Shown here in pieces: positions 27,191 to 36,556 of a stretch of 64,000 bases of DNA; position 1 is the stretch's first letter; each line of letters starts with the position of its first letter. Source of the DNA: Paraburkholderia sp. (GTDB lineage Bacteria; Pseudomonadota; Gammaproteobacteria; Burkholderiales; Burkholderiaceae); the NCBI RefSeq assembly GCF_004298475.1, contig NZ_SCRP01000025.1:1-64000 (forward strand), read 5' to 3'. The notes beneath the pieces are model-generated. The model was not told the DNA's origin. It saw only the letters and a list, made by a program, of their open reading frames with translations, and searched no databases. The position numbers and the translations under genes were made by a program.

Positions 27191-28420
27191 TCAAGCCCCG
27201 CCGGAGCCCGCCATCGCGAACGCCGAAGCGGCCTCGCCAGCCGCCACGCCCGAAGCCCAGGCCCACTGAAAATTGTAGCCGCCGAGCCAACCCGTCACGT
27301 CCACGGCCTCGCCGATGAAATACAGCCCCGGCGTGCGCCGGCTCATCATCGTGGCCGACGAAAGCTCGCGGGTATCGACGCCGCCGCGCGTCACCTCGGC
27401 CTTCTTGTAGCCTTCGGTGCCGGTGGGCGTGAGCGTCCATTGCGAGAGACCATCACCGATGCGCCGCAAGGTCTTGTCCGGCAGATCCGCGAGGCGTGCG
27501 TCGATCGGCACCTGGTGGGCCTCCAGCCAGGCATGTGCGAGCCGCGCGGGCACCCATTCGGCGAGCAGGTTGCCGATCTGGCGTTTCGTGGCGCTCTTGG
27601 CCTCGACCAGCGCCGCCGCGGCATCGTGCTCCGGCAGCAGGTTCACGCGGATCGGCTGCCCCGGCTGCCAGTAGCTCGAAATCTGCAGTACGCCCGGGCC
27701 GGACAGCCCGCGATGGGTGAACAGCAGGTCTTCGTCGAATGCGCCGCCCGTCTTGCGCTCGCCGGTCGCCACGTTGACCCCGAGCGACACGCCGGAAAGC
27801 GGCACATAGGGCGCCCAGTCCTGCTGCGCGAACGTGAGCGGCACCAGTGCGGGACGCATGTCGACGAGCTTGTGGCCGAACTGCTTCGCGATGCGGTACG
27901 CAAAATCGGTCGCGCCGATCGCCGGAATCGACAATCCGCCGGTCGCGATCACGAGCGCGCGTGCGCCAATCGTCCCGTGCGGCGTGCCGAGGGTGAAGCC
28001 CGAGCCGTCCGCATGGCTCACCGTTTCGACCGGCAGCGGCCTGCGCCACGCGACGCGCCCGGCGTCGCACTCGGCGCGCAGGACCTCGATGATCGCCTCG
28101 CTCGACTGGTCGCAGAACAGCTGGCCCTTGTGCTTTTCGTGCCAGGTCACGCGATGCTGACGCAGCAGCGCGAGAAAATCACGCGGCGTGTAGCGCGCGA
28201 GCGCCGAGCGGCAAAAGTGCGGATTGTTCGAGAGATAGTTGGCCGGGCCCGCGTGCAGATTCGTGAAGTTGCAGCGCCCGCCGCCCGAAATGCGGATCTT
28301 TTCCGCGAGCCGCGGCGCGTGATCGATCAGCGCCACGCGGCGTCCCTGCTGCCCCGCAACCGCCGCACACATCATGCCGGCCGCGCCTGCGCCGATCACG
28401 GCGATGTCGAATGATTCCAT
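27191..28420 (-). CDS. HI0933/YhiN-family FAD-dependent oxidoreductase
   Basis: A flavoprotein of about 409 residues. The ADP-binding [19 protein letters not shown] motif begins at residue 8 of the chosen start (ATG 28420), followed by the family hallmark [15 protein letters not shown] and the second glycine-rich block [19 protein letters not shown]. The C-terminal signature [15 protein letters not shown]...[24 protein letters not shown] closes the FAD domain. Members of this group are poorly characterised; some related proteins act in tRNA or lipid-linked redox reactions. It is convergent with none of its neighbours and is divergent from tsaD (28595). Confidence 0.9.
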   Translation of the reverse strand: MESFDIAVIGAGAAGMMCAAVAGQQGRRVALIDHAPRLAEKIRISGGGRCNFTNLHAGPANYLSNNPHFCRSALARYTPRDFLALLRQHRVTWHEKHKGQLFCDQSSEAIIEVLRAECDAGRVAWRRPLPVETVSHADGSGFTLGTPHGTIGARALVIATGGLSIPAIGATDFAYRIAKQFGHKLVDMRPALVPLTFAQQDWAPYVPLSGVSLGVNVATGERKTGGAFDEDLLFTHRGLSGPGVLQISSYWQPGQPIRVNLLPEHDAAAALVEAKSATKRQIGNLLAEWVPARLAHAWLEAHQVPIDARLADLPDKTLRRIGDGLSQWTLTPTGTEGYKKAEVTRGGVDTRELSSATMMSRRTPGLYFIGEAVDVTGWLGGYNFQWAWASGVAAGEAASAFAMAGSGGA

Positions 28421-28594
28421 GGCGCGCATTCTACCTGCGCGCGGCGGCACGCCGCTGCGCCTGACTCCGGCTCCGGAGCCCGGCAGCCGCCCATCGCCCG
28501 CACTGATATACTCCCAAGCTACTTTTACATTTCGAATTCACAACGGTTTTCGGTCGTGGTTTTCTACCCAACCGGCGCCGTTGCACGCCCCACC

Positions 28595-29620
28595 ATGCTC
28601 GTTCTTGGCATCGAAAGCTCCTGCGACGAAACCGGCCTCGCGCTCTACGACACCGAGCGCGGCCTGCTCGCACACGCTCTGCATTCCCAGATCGCCATGC
28701 ACCGCGAGTACGGCGGCGTCGTGCCCGAACTCGCGTCGCGCGACCATATCCGCCGCGCACTGCCGCTGCTCGAAGAGGTGCTCGACAAGAGCGGCGCCAC
28801 GCGCAGCGACATCGACGCCATCGCCTACACGCAGGGCCCCGGTCTCGCGGGCGCGCTGCTGGTCGGCGCAAGCGTCGCCAATGCGCTCGCGATGGCCTGG
28901 GACCTGCCGACCATCGGCATCCATCACCTCGAAGGGCACCTGCTCTCGCCGCTGCTCGTCGATGCGCCACCGCCGTTTCCGTTCGTCGCGTTGCTCGTGT
29001 CGGGCGGCCACACGCAACTGATGCGCGTGACCGACGTCGGCGTCTATGAAACACTCGGCGAAACGCTCGACGACGCCGCCGGCGAAGCCTTCGACAAAAC
29101 CGCCAAGCTGCTCGGACTCGGCTATCCGGGCGGACCGGAAGTGTCGCGGCTCGCCGAATTCGGCGTGCCCGGCGCCATCGAGTTGCCACGGCCGATGCTG
29201 CACTCGGGCGACCTCGACTTCAGCTTCAGCGGGCTCAAGACCGCCGTGCTCACCCACGTGAAGCGAATCGGCACGAACATCTGCGAACAGGGCAAGGCCG
29301 ACATCGCGCTCGGGTTTGTCGATGCGGCCGTCGAGGTGCTGGCCGCGAAGTCCATCGCCGCGCTCAAGCGCACGAAACTCAATCGGCTCGTGGTGGCGGG
29401 CGGTGTCGGCGCGAACCGGCAGTTGCGCGAGACGCTGTCGGCAGCGGCGCAAAAGCGCGGCTTCGAAGTGCATTACCCGGATCTGCAGCTGTGCACCGAC
29501 AACGGCGCAATGATCGCGCTCGCGGGCGCGATGCGGCTCCAACGCTGGCCCGAACAGGCCACGCGCGACTACGCGTTCACGGTCAAGCCTCGCTGGGATC
29601 TGTCTTCGCTCGCGCGTTGA
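28595..29620 (+). CDS. tsaD: tRNA N6-adenosine threonylcarbamoyltransferase TsaD
   Basis: A 341-residue Kae1/Qri7/TsaD protein that, with TsaB, TsaC and TsaE, forms t6A37 in ANN-decoding tRNAs. The ATG at 28595 begins the conserved [13 protein letters not shown]. The metal-ligand histidines are in HHLEGH (about residue 110), followed by [10 protein letters not shown] and the [22 protein letters not shown] block. A frame beginning at 28556 would add 13 unconserved residues. It shares a bidirectional terminator with the convergent folE2 gene. Its substrates include the intron-containing tRNA-Ile further left. Confidence 0.97.
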   Translation: MLVLGIESSCDETGLALYDTERGLLAHALHSQIAMHREYGGVVPELASRDHIRRALPLLEEVLDKSGATRSDIDAIAYTQGPGLAGALLVGASVANALAMAWDLPTIGIHHLEGHLLSPLLVDAPPPFPFVALLVSGGHTQLMRVTDVGVYETLGETLDDAAGEAFDKTAKLLGLGYPGGPEVSRLAEFGVPGAIELPRPMLHSGDLDFSFSGLKTAVLTHVKRIGTNICEQGKADIALGFVDAAVEVLAAKSIAALKRTKLNRLVVAGGVGANRQLRETLSAAAQKRGFEVHYPDLQLCTDNGAMIALAGAMRLQRWPEQATRDYAFTVKPRWDLSSLAR

Positions 29621-29660
29621 CTGTCACTGCATCAGCCGCATCGACGGCTTGATGACGTAA

Positions 29661-29686
29661 AAAAGCCGCCCCGAGAGGCGGCTTTT
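29661..29686. terminator. Bidirectional terminator between tsaD and folE2
   Basis: A perfect 10-bp inverted repeat (AAAAGCCGCC with GGCGGCTTTT, 6-nt loop) lies between the convergent tsaD and folE2 genes, with A runs on the left arm and T runs on the right, so it can serve both strands. Confidence 0.92.
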
Positions 29687-29709
29687 CATTGCGCCAATTC
29701 CAGCAGCAC

Positions 29710-30519
29710 TCACCCCCGCACGCGCTTGTCATGCTCAATAACGGCATACGCGCTGTGATTGTGGATCGACTCGAAGTTCTCGGCCTCCAGCACATACGCG
29801 ACAATACGGCGATCGTTGTTCAGGCGAACGGCCACGTCGCGCACGAGATCCTCGACGAATTTCGGATTTTCATACGCACGCTCGGTCACGAACTTCTCGT
29901 CCGGACGCTTGAGCAGTCCCCACAGCTCGCACGAAGCCTCTTCCTCGGCGATCCGGATCAGGTCTTCCACCGGCAGATCGTCCGCGAGTTCGGCATCGAT
30001 CGTCACATGCGAGCGCTGGTTGTGCGCACCGTACTGCGAGATTTTTTTCGAGCACGGACACAGGCTCGTCACCGGCACGACCACCTTCAGGAACAGGCGC
30101 GCCGCGCCCTCACGCATGTCGCCCACGAGCGTTACTTCGTAGTCCATCAGACTTTCGACGCCCGATACCGGCGCGACCTTCTTCACGAAGTACGGAAACG
30201 ACACCTCGATACGGCCGGCCTGCGATTCGAGCTTGTCGAGCATCACGGCCAGCATCGTGCGGAACGTCGCGGGTTCGAGCGGCGCCTTGTTGCCTTCAAG
30301 TAGCGCAACGAAGCGCGACATGTGCGTGCCCTTCTGGTTCGCAGGCAGATGAACGTCGAGGTTCCACGTGCCGACCGTCGGCTGCACGTCGCCATTGCCG
30401 GTCTTCACGAGCAGCGGATGACGAACGGACTTCACGCCCACGCGCTGGATCGGGATCTGGCGGAGATCGACGGAGCTTTGCACGTCCGGCATCAAGAAAT
30501 CCGTGCTCATTTGGTTCAT
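29710..30519 (-). CDS. folE2: GTP cyclohydrolase FolE2 (type IB)
   Basis: A 269-residue FolE2 enzyme, converting GTP to dihydroneopterin triphosphate for folate and related pterins without strict zinc dependence. Landmarks are the opening [19 protein letters not shown], the catalytic-loop cysteine in [20 protein letters not shown] (near residue 145), and the [20 protein letters not shown] segment. AAGGATAAG precedes ATG 30519. It lies downstream of dxs in the same direction, about 170 bp away. The metal ligand motif fits the family; the metal used here is not visible. Confidence 0.96.
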   Translation of the reverse strand: MNQMSTDFLMPDVQSSVDLRQIPIQRVGVKSVRHPLLVKTGNGDVQPTVGTWNLDVHLPANQKGTHMSRFVALLEGNKAPLEPATFRTMLAVMLDKLESQAGRIEVSFPYFVKKVAPVSGVESLMDYEVTLVGDMREGAARLFLKVVVPVTSLCPCSKKISQYGAHNQRSHVTIDAELADDLPVEDLIRIAEEEASCELWGLLKRPDEKFVTERAYENPKFVEDLVRDVAVRLNNDRRIVAYVLEAENFESIHNHSAYAVIEHDKRVRG

Positions 30520-30690
30520 GTTCTTATCCTTTGGGCTGCACACAACGTAGCGCGCAATGACAAGCGCCGGCAAAAGCCGGCGCAGGCTGGCGGTTCCAGG
30601 TCCGAAAACCCGGCCGCCGGTTCATACGGAAAGTGGGCAATCGTGGCAGCCGGTGCCGCCAACGACACCGGGCCGTGCGCCGCGAGGCGC

Positions 30691-32598
30691 TTACGCGACG
30701 CGCATCACCGACTTGCCGGACGCGTTCGTCACGTGATCGAGGAAGCGCTCGCGAATCGACTTCGCAATCCCTGCCGCGTCGAGCCCGGCAAGCGCCAGCA
30801 GTTTTGCCGGGTCGCCGTGGTCGATGAAGCGGTCGGGGAGGCCCAATTGTAGTACGGGCTTGATAACCCCGCTGGCGAGCAGGGATTCCACGCAGGCCGA
30901 GCCCGCGCCGCCCATGATGCAGCCTTCCTCGACGGTCACGAGGTAGTCGTGGGTTGCCGCCAGCTCGCGCACGAGATCAGCGTCGAGCGGCTTCACGAAG
31001 CGCATGTTCGCGACGGTGGCGTCGAGCTCCTCAGCGGCGGCGAGCGACGGCGGCACCATCGTGCCGAACGCGAGGATCGCAATGCGCTTGCCCGCGGCTG
31101 CGTTGCTCTCGCGGCGGATTTCGCCCTTGCCGACCGGCAGCGCGGCCATCTGCTTGACGGTTGCGACGCCCGTGCCCGCGCCGCGCGGATAACGCACGGC
31201 CGTGGGGCAGTCCTGCTGCAGCCCCGTGTAGAGCATCTGGCGGCACTCGTTTTCGTCCGACGCGCACATGATCATCATGTTCGGGATGCAGCGCATGAAC
31301 GCGAGATCGTAGGCGCCCGCATGCGTCGCGCCGTCCGCGCCGACGAGGCCCGCGCGGTCGATCGCGAACACGACCGGCAGGTTCTGCAGCGCCACGTCGT
31401 GGATCACCTGGTCGTAGGCGCGCTGCAGGAAGGTCGAGTAGATCGCGACGACGGGCTTGAGGCCCTCGGCCGCGAGACCGCCCGCGAACGTCACCGCATG
31501 TTGCTCGGCGATGCCGACGTCGTAGTAGCGATCCGGGTAGCGCTTTTCGAACTCGACGAGACCCGAGCCTTCGCGCATCGCCGGCGTGATGCCGACCACG
31601 CGCGCATCCAGTTCGGCCGCGTCGCACAGCCATTCGCCGAAGACTTGCGTATAGGTCTTCTTGGAGGGCGTCGCCGACGGCTTGATGCCTTCTGCCGGGT
31701 TGAACTTGCCGGGGCCGTGGTAGAGAACCGGATCGGCTTCGGCGAGCTTGTAGCCCTGGCCTTTCTTCGTCACGACGTGCAGGAACTGCGGGCCGCGCAG
31801 TTCCTTGATGTTTTGCAGCGTCGGGATCAGCGAATCGAGATCGTGGCCGTCGATCGGCCCGATGTAGTTGAAGCCGAATTCCTCGAACAGCGTGGCCGGC
31901 ACGATCATGCCCTTCGCGTGCTCTTCGAGCCTGCGCGCGAGGTCGAGCACCGGCGGCGCATGGCGCAGCACGCGCTCCACGCCCGCGCGCGCGGCGGCGT
32001 AGAAACGGCCCGACATCAGTCGCGCGAGGTGGCGGTTCAGCGCGCCGACCGGCGGCGAGATCGACATGTCGTTGTCGTTGAGAATGACGAGCAGCGGCAC
32101 ATCGTCCTCGACGCCCGCGTTGTTCATCGCCTCGAAGGCCATGCCGGCCGTCATCGCGCCGTCGCCGATCACGGCGATGCCCAGGTGGTTCTCGCCCTTG
32201 AGCTTGCTCGCGATGGCCATGCCGAGCGCCGCCGAAATCGACGTGCTCGAATGCGCGGTGCCGAACGTGTCGTATTCCGACTCGTCGCGGCGCGGGAAAC
32301 CCGAGATGCCGCCGAACTGACGCAGCGAGTGCATCTGGTCGCGGCGGCCGGTCAGGATCTTGTGCGGGTAGGTCTGATGCCCGACGTCCCAGACGATGCG
32401 GTCGCGCGGCGTGTCGAACACGTAATGCAGCGCGATCGTCAGTTCGACCGTACCGAGGTTGGACGACAGGTGGCCGCCCGTTTGCGAGACGCTGTCGAGA
32501 ACGAAGGCACGCAGTTCATCGGCAAGCGGTTGCAACTGCCGGCGATCGAGGCGGCGCAAATCCGCCGGGTCGTCAATGGTTTTCAGCAAGTCGTACAT
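30691..32598 (-). CDS. dxs: 1-deoxy-D-xylulose-5-phosphate synthase
   Basis: A 635-residue thiamine-diphosphate enzyme that condenses pyruvate and glyceraldehyde-3-phosphate, the first step of the MEP isoprenoid pathway. The TPP motif [18 protein letters not shown] is near residue 150; the transketolase pyrimidine-binding block [20 protein letters not shown] is near residue 420. The chosen start is ATG 32598 ([17 protein letters not shown]), the standard N-terminus. It follows ispA by 85 bp and xseB beyond that, a conserved isoprenoid arrangement. Confidence 0.97.
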   Translation of the reverse strand: MYDLLKTIDDPADLRRLDRRQLQPLADELRAFVLDSVSQTGGHLSSNLGTVELTIALHYVFDTPRDRIVWDVGHQTYPHKILTGRRDQMHSLRQFGGISGFPRRDESEYDTFGTAHSSTSISAALGMAIASKLKGENHLGIAVIGDGAMTAGMAFEAMNNAGVEDDVPLLVILNDNDMSISPPVGALNRHLARLMSGRFYAAARAGVERVLRHAPPVLDLARRLEEHAKGMIVPATLFEEFGFNYIGPIDGHDLDSLIPTLQNIKELRGPQFLHVVTKKGQGYKLAEADPVLYHGPGKFNPAEGIKPSATPSKKTYTQVFGEWLCDAAELDARVVGITPAMREGSGLVEFEKRYPDRYYDVGIAEQHAVTFAGGLAAEGLKPVVAIYSTFLQRAYDQVIHDVALQNLPVVFAIDRAGLVGADGATHAGAYDLAFMRCIPNMMIMCASDENECRQMLYTGLQQDCPTAVRYPRGAGTGVATVKQMAALPVGKGEIRRESNAAAGKRIAILAFGTMVPPSLAAAEELDATVANMRFVKPLDADLVRELAATHDYLVTVEEGCIMGGAGSACVESLLASGVIKPVLQLGLPDRFIDHGDPAKLLALAGLDAAGIAKSIRERFLDHVTNASGKSVMRVA

Positions 32599-32683
32599 CG
32601 TCGTTCCATGGTAGGAAATCGGTCGCTCCCGCACTTCTGCAGCGCATTACTCCCCTTTCATGCGCGCGGGCGGATTAGCGTAA

Positions 32684-33577
32684 TCAGCTCACCCGGTTGA
32701 CAACCAGATCAGCCAGTTCGGCGAGGCGCTGCGCGCGTGCGCCGAACGGTTCGAGCGCGGCATGCGCGTCGCTGCGCAATTGCTGCGCGAGCGCACGCGA
32801 CGCGTCCAGACCGATGATCGACACGTAGGTCGGCTTGCCGTCCTTCGCGTCCTTGCCAGCGGTCTTGCCGAGCGTTGCCGAATCGGCGGTGACGTCGAGA
32901 ATGTCGTCCACCACCTGGAAAGCGAGGCCCACAGCTGCCGCGTACGCGTCGAGCGCGCGCAGCGTATCGGCGGAAGGCGTTTCGCCCGCCACCGCGCCCA
33001 TGCGAACCGCCGCGCGCAGCAGCGCGCCCGTCTTCAGCCGATGCATGGTTTCGAGTTCTTCGCGCGAAAGCGCACGGCCGACGCTCGCGAGGTCGATGGC
33101 CTGACCGCCCGCCATGCCGATCGAGCCGCTCGCCAGCGCGAGTTCGCGCACGAGCGCAGCCTGGCGCGACGCCGCATCGCGCAGCCCCGGCACGTCCGAC
33201 GTCAGTGTAATGAAAGCTTGCGATTGCAGCGCGTCGCCAACCAGCAGCGCGGTCGGTTCGTCGTATTTCACGTGGACCGTCGGCTTGCCGCGACGCAAAT
33301 CATCGTCGTCCATGCACGGCATGTCGTCGTGCACGAGCGAGTAGACGTGGATCATCTCCAGCGCACAGGACGCCGCGTCGAGCGCTTCGGGCGTTGCACC
33401 GGTCAGCTCGCCCGCGGCATGGCACAGAAGCGGCCGCACGCGCTTGCCGCCGCCGAGCACCGCGTAACGCATGGCGTCGTGCAAGGTCGCAGGCAGCTCG
33501 CTGGCTGCCGGTAAATAGTGTTCGAGCGCGGTTTCGACCCGGTCCAGCACGAGCCGGGTCCATTGTTCGAATGTCAT
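32684..33577 (-). CDS. ispA: Farnesyl diphosphate synthase (short-chain prenyltransferase)
   Basis: A 297-residue trans-prenyltransferase that adds isopentenyl diphosphate to make geranyl and farnesyl diphosphate. The first aspartate-rich motif is DDMPCMDDDDLRRGKPT (around residue 90), the second is QVVDDILDVTADSATLGKTA (around residue 225); GGKRVRPLL and IGMAGGQAIDL are also conserved. Its start overlaps the xseB stop by 4 nt (33574-33577), giving translational coupling, and dxs follows. Confidence 0.96.
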   Translation of the reverse strand: MTFEQWTRLVLDRVETALEHYLPAASELPATLHDAMRYAVLGGGKRVRPLLCHAAGELTGATPEALDAASCALEMIHVYSLVHDDMPCMDDDDLRRGKPTVHVKYDEPTALLVGDALQSQAFITLTSDVPGLRDAASRQAALVRELALASGSIGMAGGQAIDLASVGRALSREELETMHRLKTGALLRAAVRMGAVAGETPSADTLRALDAYAAAVGLAFQVVDDILDVTADSATLGKTAGKDAKDGKPTYVSIIGLDASRALAQQLRSDAHAALEPFGARAQRLAELADLVVNRVS

Positions 33578-33966
33578 AGATCGTCGTCTCCGCCCTCGGC
33601 GGAACTGCCTGTTGTATTGGGGGGCACGGGCCGAAGCGTTTCGCCGTCGAGCACGCGCACCTGTTGTTCAACCTTCTCCAGCTGCTGCTGGCAGAACTTC
33701 ACCAGCACGGCGCCGCGCCGATAGGCAGCCAGCGATTCCTCGAGACTCAGGCTGCCGCCTTCCATGCGCGCCACGAGCGTATCGAGTTCCGCCAGTGCGG
33801 CCTCGTAGCTCTCCGGCTGCATCCCGCCGTCGCCGCCGGCCTGATTCCCGGTGCCGGCACCGCCGCTGTTGGCACTGCTGTTGGCGCCGCCGTTGCCACC
33901 GCTGTTACCACTTTCGGCGGCCGCAGCACGCTCCGCTGCACTGTCTCTCGATGCGGATTTAGCCAT
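33574..33966 (-). CDS. xseB: Exodeoxyribonuclease VII small subunit
   Basis: The small subunit of exonuclease VII, a ssDNA nuclease with XseA. The conserved core is the last 80 residues: SYEAALAELDTLVARMEGGS, LSLEESLAAYRRGAVLVKFC and QQQLEKVEQQVRVLDGE. At 130 residues it is longer than the usual 75-85. The extra N-terminus (about residues 15-50) is low-complexity, rich in Ser, Gly, Asn and Ala, and is probably disordered. It is the first gene of xseB-ispA-dxs. Confidence 0.94.
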   Translation of the reverse strand: MAKSASRDSAAERAAAAESGNSGGNGGANSSANSGGAGTGNQAGGDGGMQPESYEAALAELDTLVARMEGGSLSLEESLAAYRRGAVLVKFCQQQLEKVEQQVRVLDGETLRPVPPNTTGSSAEGGDDDL

Positions 33967-34164
33967 GGGTCGTCGCAGAATTCAAACAAGGCGGAGATTC
34001 TACGCCAAAAGCGTGCCGATAGCCCCGCTCGCAGACGCACAAGACGTCGGCACGTTATATCGGATGCTGACCGAAATTAATCCCTTTGACGAAATTACAC
34101 CGTTGCTGGCACGCAATTTTGGCAAAAATCAGTGACTTAGCTACCCCACAGAGAGGTAAGCGAG

Positions 34165-34170
34165 TATAAT
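34165..34170 (+). promoter_or_regulatory. Probable -10 box upstream of the Rieske oxygenase gene
   Basis: A consensus TATAAT lies 72 bp before the start of the Rieske oxygenase gene in the 275-bp divergent space shared with xseB. No strong -35 is evident. Confidence 0.45.
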
Positions 34171-34241
34171 CCCCCGCTCCCTAAATCGAATCTTCGATGG
34201 TTGGGTTGTTCACTGCTTTCACGTCTTCATCGGGAGTGGGA

Positions 34242-35348
34242 ATGTCCAATCTGAGCAAGGCATTGCAGCTGCATTCCATCGACTGCCAGCTGCCAGTCAC
34301 CGCTTATTTTGACGATGCGCTACTGAAGCGCGAAATCGCAACGCTTTTCCAGAAAGGTCCCCGTTATGTCGGGCACGAACTGATGGTGCCCGAGGCGGGG
34401 AATTATTTTGCCCTGCCGAGCGAGAACGAGGGGCGCGTGCTGGTGCGCAACCAGCACGATCAGGTCGAGCTGCTCTCGAACGTTTGCCGTCACCGCCAGG
34501 CCATCATGCTGAACGGCCGCGGCACGGCCGACAATATCGTCTGCCCGCTGCACCGCTGGACCTACGACCTCAAGGGCGACCTGCTCGGCGCGCCGCACTT
34601 CGCGGACAACCCCTGCCTGAACCTGAGCAGCACGCCGCTGCAGAAATGGAACGGCCTGCTGTTCGAAGCCGCGGGCCGCGACGTGGCGCGCGACCTCGCC
34701 CAGCTCGGCCCGGCGCAGCATCTCGACTTCACGGACTTCATGTTCGATCACGTCGAGATCCACGAGTGCAACTACAACTGGAAGACCTTCATCGAGGTCT
34801 ATCTGGAGGATTACCACGTCGTCCCGTTCCACCCGGGCCTCGGCAATTTCGTGTCGTGCGACGACCTGAAATGGGAATTCGGCGAGTGGTACAGCGTGCA
34901 AACCGTGGGCGTGCACAACCGTCTCGACAAGGCCGGCAGCCCGACCTACCGCAAGTGGCACGACGAGGTTCTGCGCTATCGCAACGGCGTGCCGCCGGAG
35001 TTCGGCGCGATCTGGATGGTCTACTACCCGAATCTGATGATCGAGTGGTACCCGCACGTGCTCGTCCTGTCGTGGCTGATTCCGCAGGGCACGCAGAAGA
35101 CGATGAACATCGTCGAGTTCTATTACCCCGAGGAAATCAAGCTCTTCGAGCGCGAGTTCGTCGAGGCGGAACGCGCAGCCTATATGGAAACGGCCATCGA
35201 AGACGACGAGATCGCCGAGCGCATGGACGCCGGCCGCCGTGCGCTCCTCGAGCGCGGCGAATCGGAGGTCGGCCCGTACCAGAGCCCGATGGAAGACGGC
35301 ATGCAGCACTTTCACGCGTTCTTGCGCCGCGAGCTGGGCACCCTCTAG
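34242..35348 (+). CDS. Rieske non-heme iron oxygenase, alpha-subunit family
   Basis: A 368-residue ring-hydroxylating-oxygenase-type protein. The start is ATG 34242, preceded by GGGAGTGGGA. The Rieske [2Fe-2S] ligands are CRHRQ and CPLHRW (about residues 81-102). The catalytic domain shows the bridging motif NYNWKTFIEVYLEDYHVVPFHPG, with the mononuclear iron histidines in HVVPFH. Such enzymes use an external ferredoxin and reductase, and no partner is encoded next door. Orthologues are commonly present as single genes in Burkholderia; the substrate may be an aromatic compound or a choline/carnitine-like amine. It is followed by short repeats and a terminator. Confidence 0.9.
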   Translation: MSNLSKALQLHSIDCQLPVTAYFDDALLKREIATLFQKGPRYVGHELMVPEAGNYFALPSENEGRVLVRNQHDQVELLSNVCRHRQAIMLNGRGTADNIVCPLHRWTYDLKGDLLGAPHFADNPCLNLSSTPLQKWNGLLFEAAGRDVARDLAQLGPAQHLDFTDFMFDHVEIHECNYNWKTFIEVYLEDYHVVPFHPGLGNFVSCDDLKWEFGEWYSVQTVGVHNRLDKAGSPTYRKWHDEVLRYRNGVPPEFGAIWMVYYPNLMIEWYPHVLVLSWLIPQGTQKTMNIVEFYYPEEIKLFEREFVEAERAAYMETAIEDDEIAERMDAGRRALLERGESEVGPYQSPMEDGMQHFHAFLRRELGTL

Positions 35349-35390
35349 GCACCCCCAGGCATCTTCCAGGCACCCTCCAGGCACGTTCGG
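35347..35390. repeat. Tandem 10-11-bp repeats after the Rieske oxygenase gene
   Basis: Four imperfect copies of AGGCACCCTCC-like units (AGGCACCCCC, AGGCATCTTCC, AGGCACCCTCC, AGGCACGTTCG) begin at the stop codon and run downstream. No function is evident; slippage is the likely origin. Confidence 0.7.
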
Positions 35391-35424
35391 AATGCCTCGG
35401 CTCGGGTCATGACCGGCCAGAACG

Positions 35425-35454
35425 AAAGACGGGCTTCGGTCCGTCTTTTTGTTT
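35425..35454 (+). terminator. Intrinsic terminator of the Rieske oxygenase gene
   Basis: AAAGACGG pairs with CCGTCTTT around an 8-nt GCTTCGGT loop, and T residues continue past the stem. It lies 77 bp after the stop codon. Confidence 0.88.
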
Positions 35455-35510
35455 AGACTGAAGGCATCGGGCCGGCCTTGCCGGCCGCGCATCCATCAGG
35501 AGCCGTCGTC

Positions 35511-36380
35511 ATGCCGCACACCCATCACACCACGCTGATCTCCGCCGCCAATCTCCATGAGCGTCTGGCCGCCGCGCCCGGCAGCACACTCGTGTTCGAT
35601 TGCCGCTTCGACCTCGTCAACCCCGACGTGGGCGAAACCGCCTGGGCGGCCGGTCACATTCCGGGCGCGCAGTATCTGCATCTCGACCGCGATCTGTCCG
35701 GCGCGAAGACCGGCAAGAACGGCCGTCATCCGCTGCCCGATCGTGCGGCGCTCGTGAACACGCTCGCGGCCCGGGGCCTCAACGAGGGGCAGCAGGTTGT
35801 CGCGTACGACGCGCAAGGCGGCTCTTACGCAGCGCGTCTGTGGTGGCTGCTGCGCTGGCTCGGTCACGACTCGGTCGCCGTGCTCGACGGCGGCCTGCAG
35901 GCATGGGAAGCAGCCGGCAATCCGTTATCGACGGACGTGCCGCACGCCGTCAAAGGCAACTTCAAGGCGGGCGCGCCGCTACAGGTGACGATCGACGTGC
36001 AGGGCGTCGTGCGCAACCTTTCGACGCACGAACTCGTCGTGCTCGACGCACGCGCAGCCGACCGCTATCGCGGAGAGAACGAAACGGTCGATCCGGTCGG
36101 CGGCCATATTCCCGGCGCGCGCAACCGTTTCTTCAAGGACAACCTCACCGCCGATGGCCGTTTCAAGCCCGCGCACACGCTGCGCGAGGACTTTACGGCC
36201 GTGCTCGCGGGCAAGACGCCCGAGCATGCCGTGCTGCAATGCGGCTCGGGCGTGACGGCATGCCATAACGCACTCGCGATGGAAATCGCCGGACTGCACG
36301 GCGCGGCGCTCTACGCCGGTTCGTGGAGCGAGTGGTGCGCCGACCCGTCGCGTCCGGTCGCGACGGGGCCGAATCCCTGA
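35511..36380 (+). CDS. sseA: Sulfurtransferase, 3-mercaptopyruvate type (two rhodanese domains)
   Basis: A 289-residue tandem-rhodanese protein. The C-terminal domain has the active-site loop QCGSGVTACHNALA (Cys near residue 243), the CGSGVTA form of 3-mercaptopyruvate sulfurtransferases rather than the CRKGVTA form of thiosulfate sulfurtransferases. The N-terminal domain lacks a cysteine at the equivalent loop (YDAQGGSYAARLWWLLRWLG), as normal for these enzymes. The GHIPGA motif occurs in both halves. ATG 35511 is chosen because ATCAGGAG precedes it. It stands alone between the Rieske gene and ndh and probably acts in cytoplasmic sulfur transfer. Confidence 0.9.
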   Translation: MPHTHHTTLISAANLHERLAAAPGSTLVFDCRFDLVNPDVGETAWAAGHIPGAQYLHLDRDLSGAKTGKNGRHPLPDRAALVNTLAARGLNEGQQVVAYDAQGGSYAARLWWLLRWLGHDSVAVLDGGLQAWEAAGNPLSTDVPHAVKGNFKAGAPLQVTIDVQGVVRNLSTHELVVLDARAADRYRGENETVDPVGGHIPGARNRFFKDNLTADGRFKPAHTLREDFTAVLAGKTPEHAVLQCGSGVTACHNALAMEIAGLHGAALYAGSWSEWCADPSRPVATGPNP

Positions 36381-36421
36381 GCACGCCCAGGTCCCCTTAC
36401 AACCTTCCAGCGTTTCAACCG

Positions 36422-36520
36422 CACGGCAGCGGCAAAGCCGCTGCCGAGTGCGGTTTTCAGGAAGGTGCGCCGGTCGAACGGCACGTGCGGAACAAGGGAA
36501 TCGACATCGGGCTTCAGCAT
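36422..36520 (-). pseudogene. Tat signal fragment of a deleted dienelactone-hydrolase-type gene
   Basis: On the minus strand a good ribosome site (GAGGAG) and ATG 36520 start a 33-residue stretch ending in a twin-arginine signal: FDRRTFLKTALGSGFAAAV. Its start (MLKPDVDSLVPHVPFDRR) resembles exported dienelactone hydrolases of Burkholderia as I remember them. After the hydrophobic segment the frame runs into antisense of the sulfurtransferase gene, so the mature domain has been lost. The family assignment is moderately uncertain; the Tat signal itself is plain. Confidence 0.6.
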
Positions 36521-36556
36521 GCAACGCTCCTCGTTCGACGACGGCGCCTGCGGCCT

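Noticed and set aside
30949..32700. A 583-residue plus-strand frame opposite dxs
   Set aside because: Antisense shadow of dxs, Arg/His/Val-rich with no domain.
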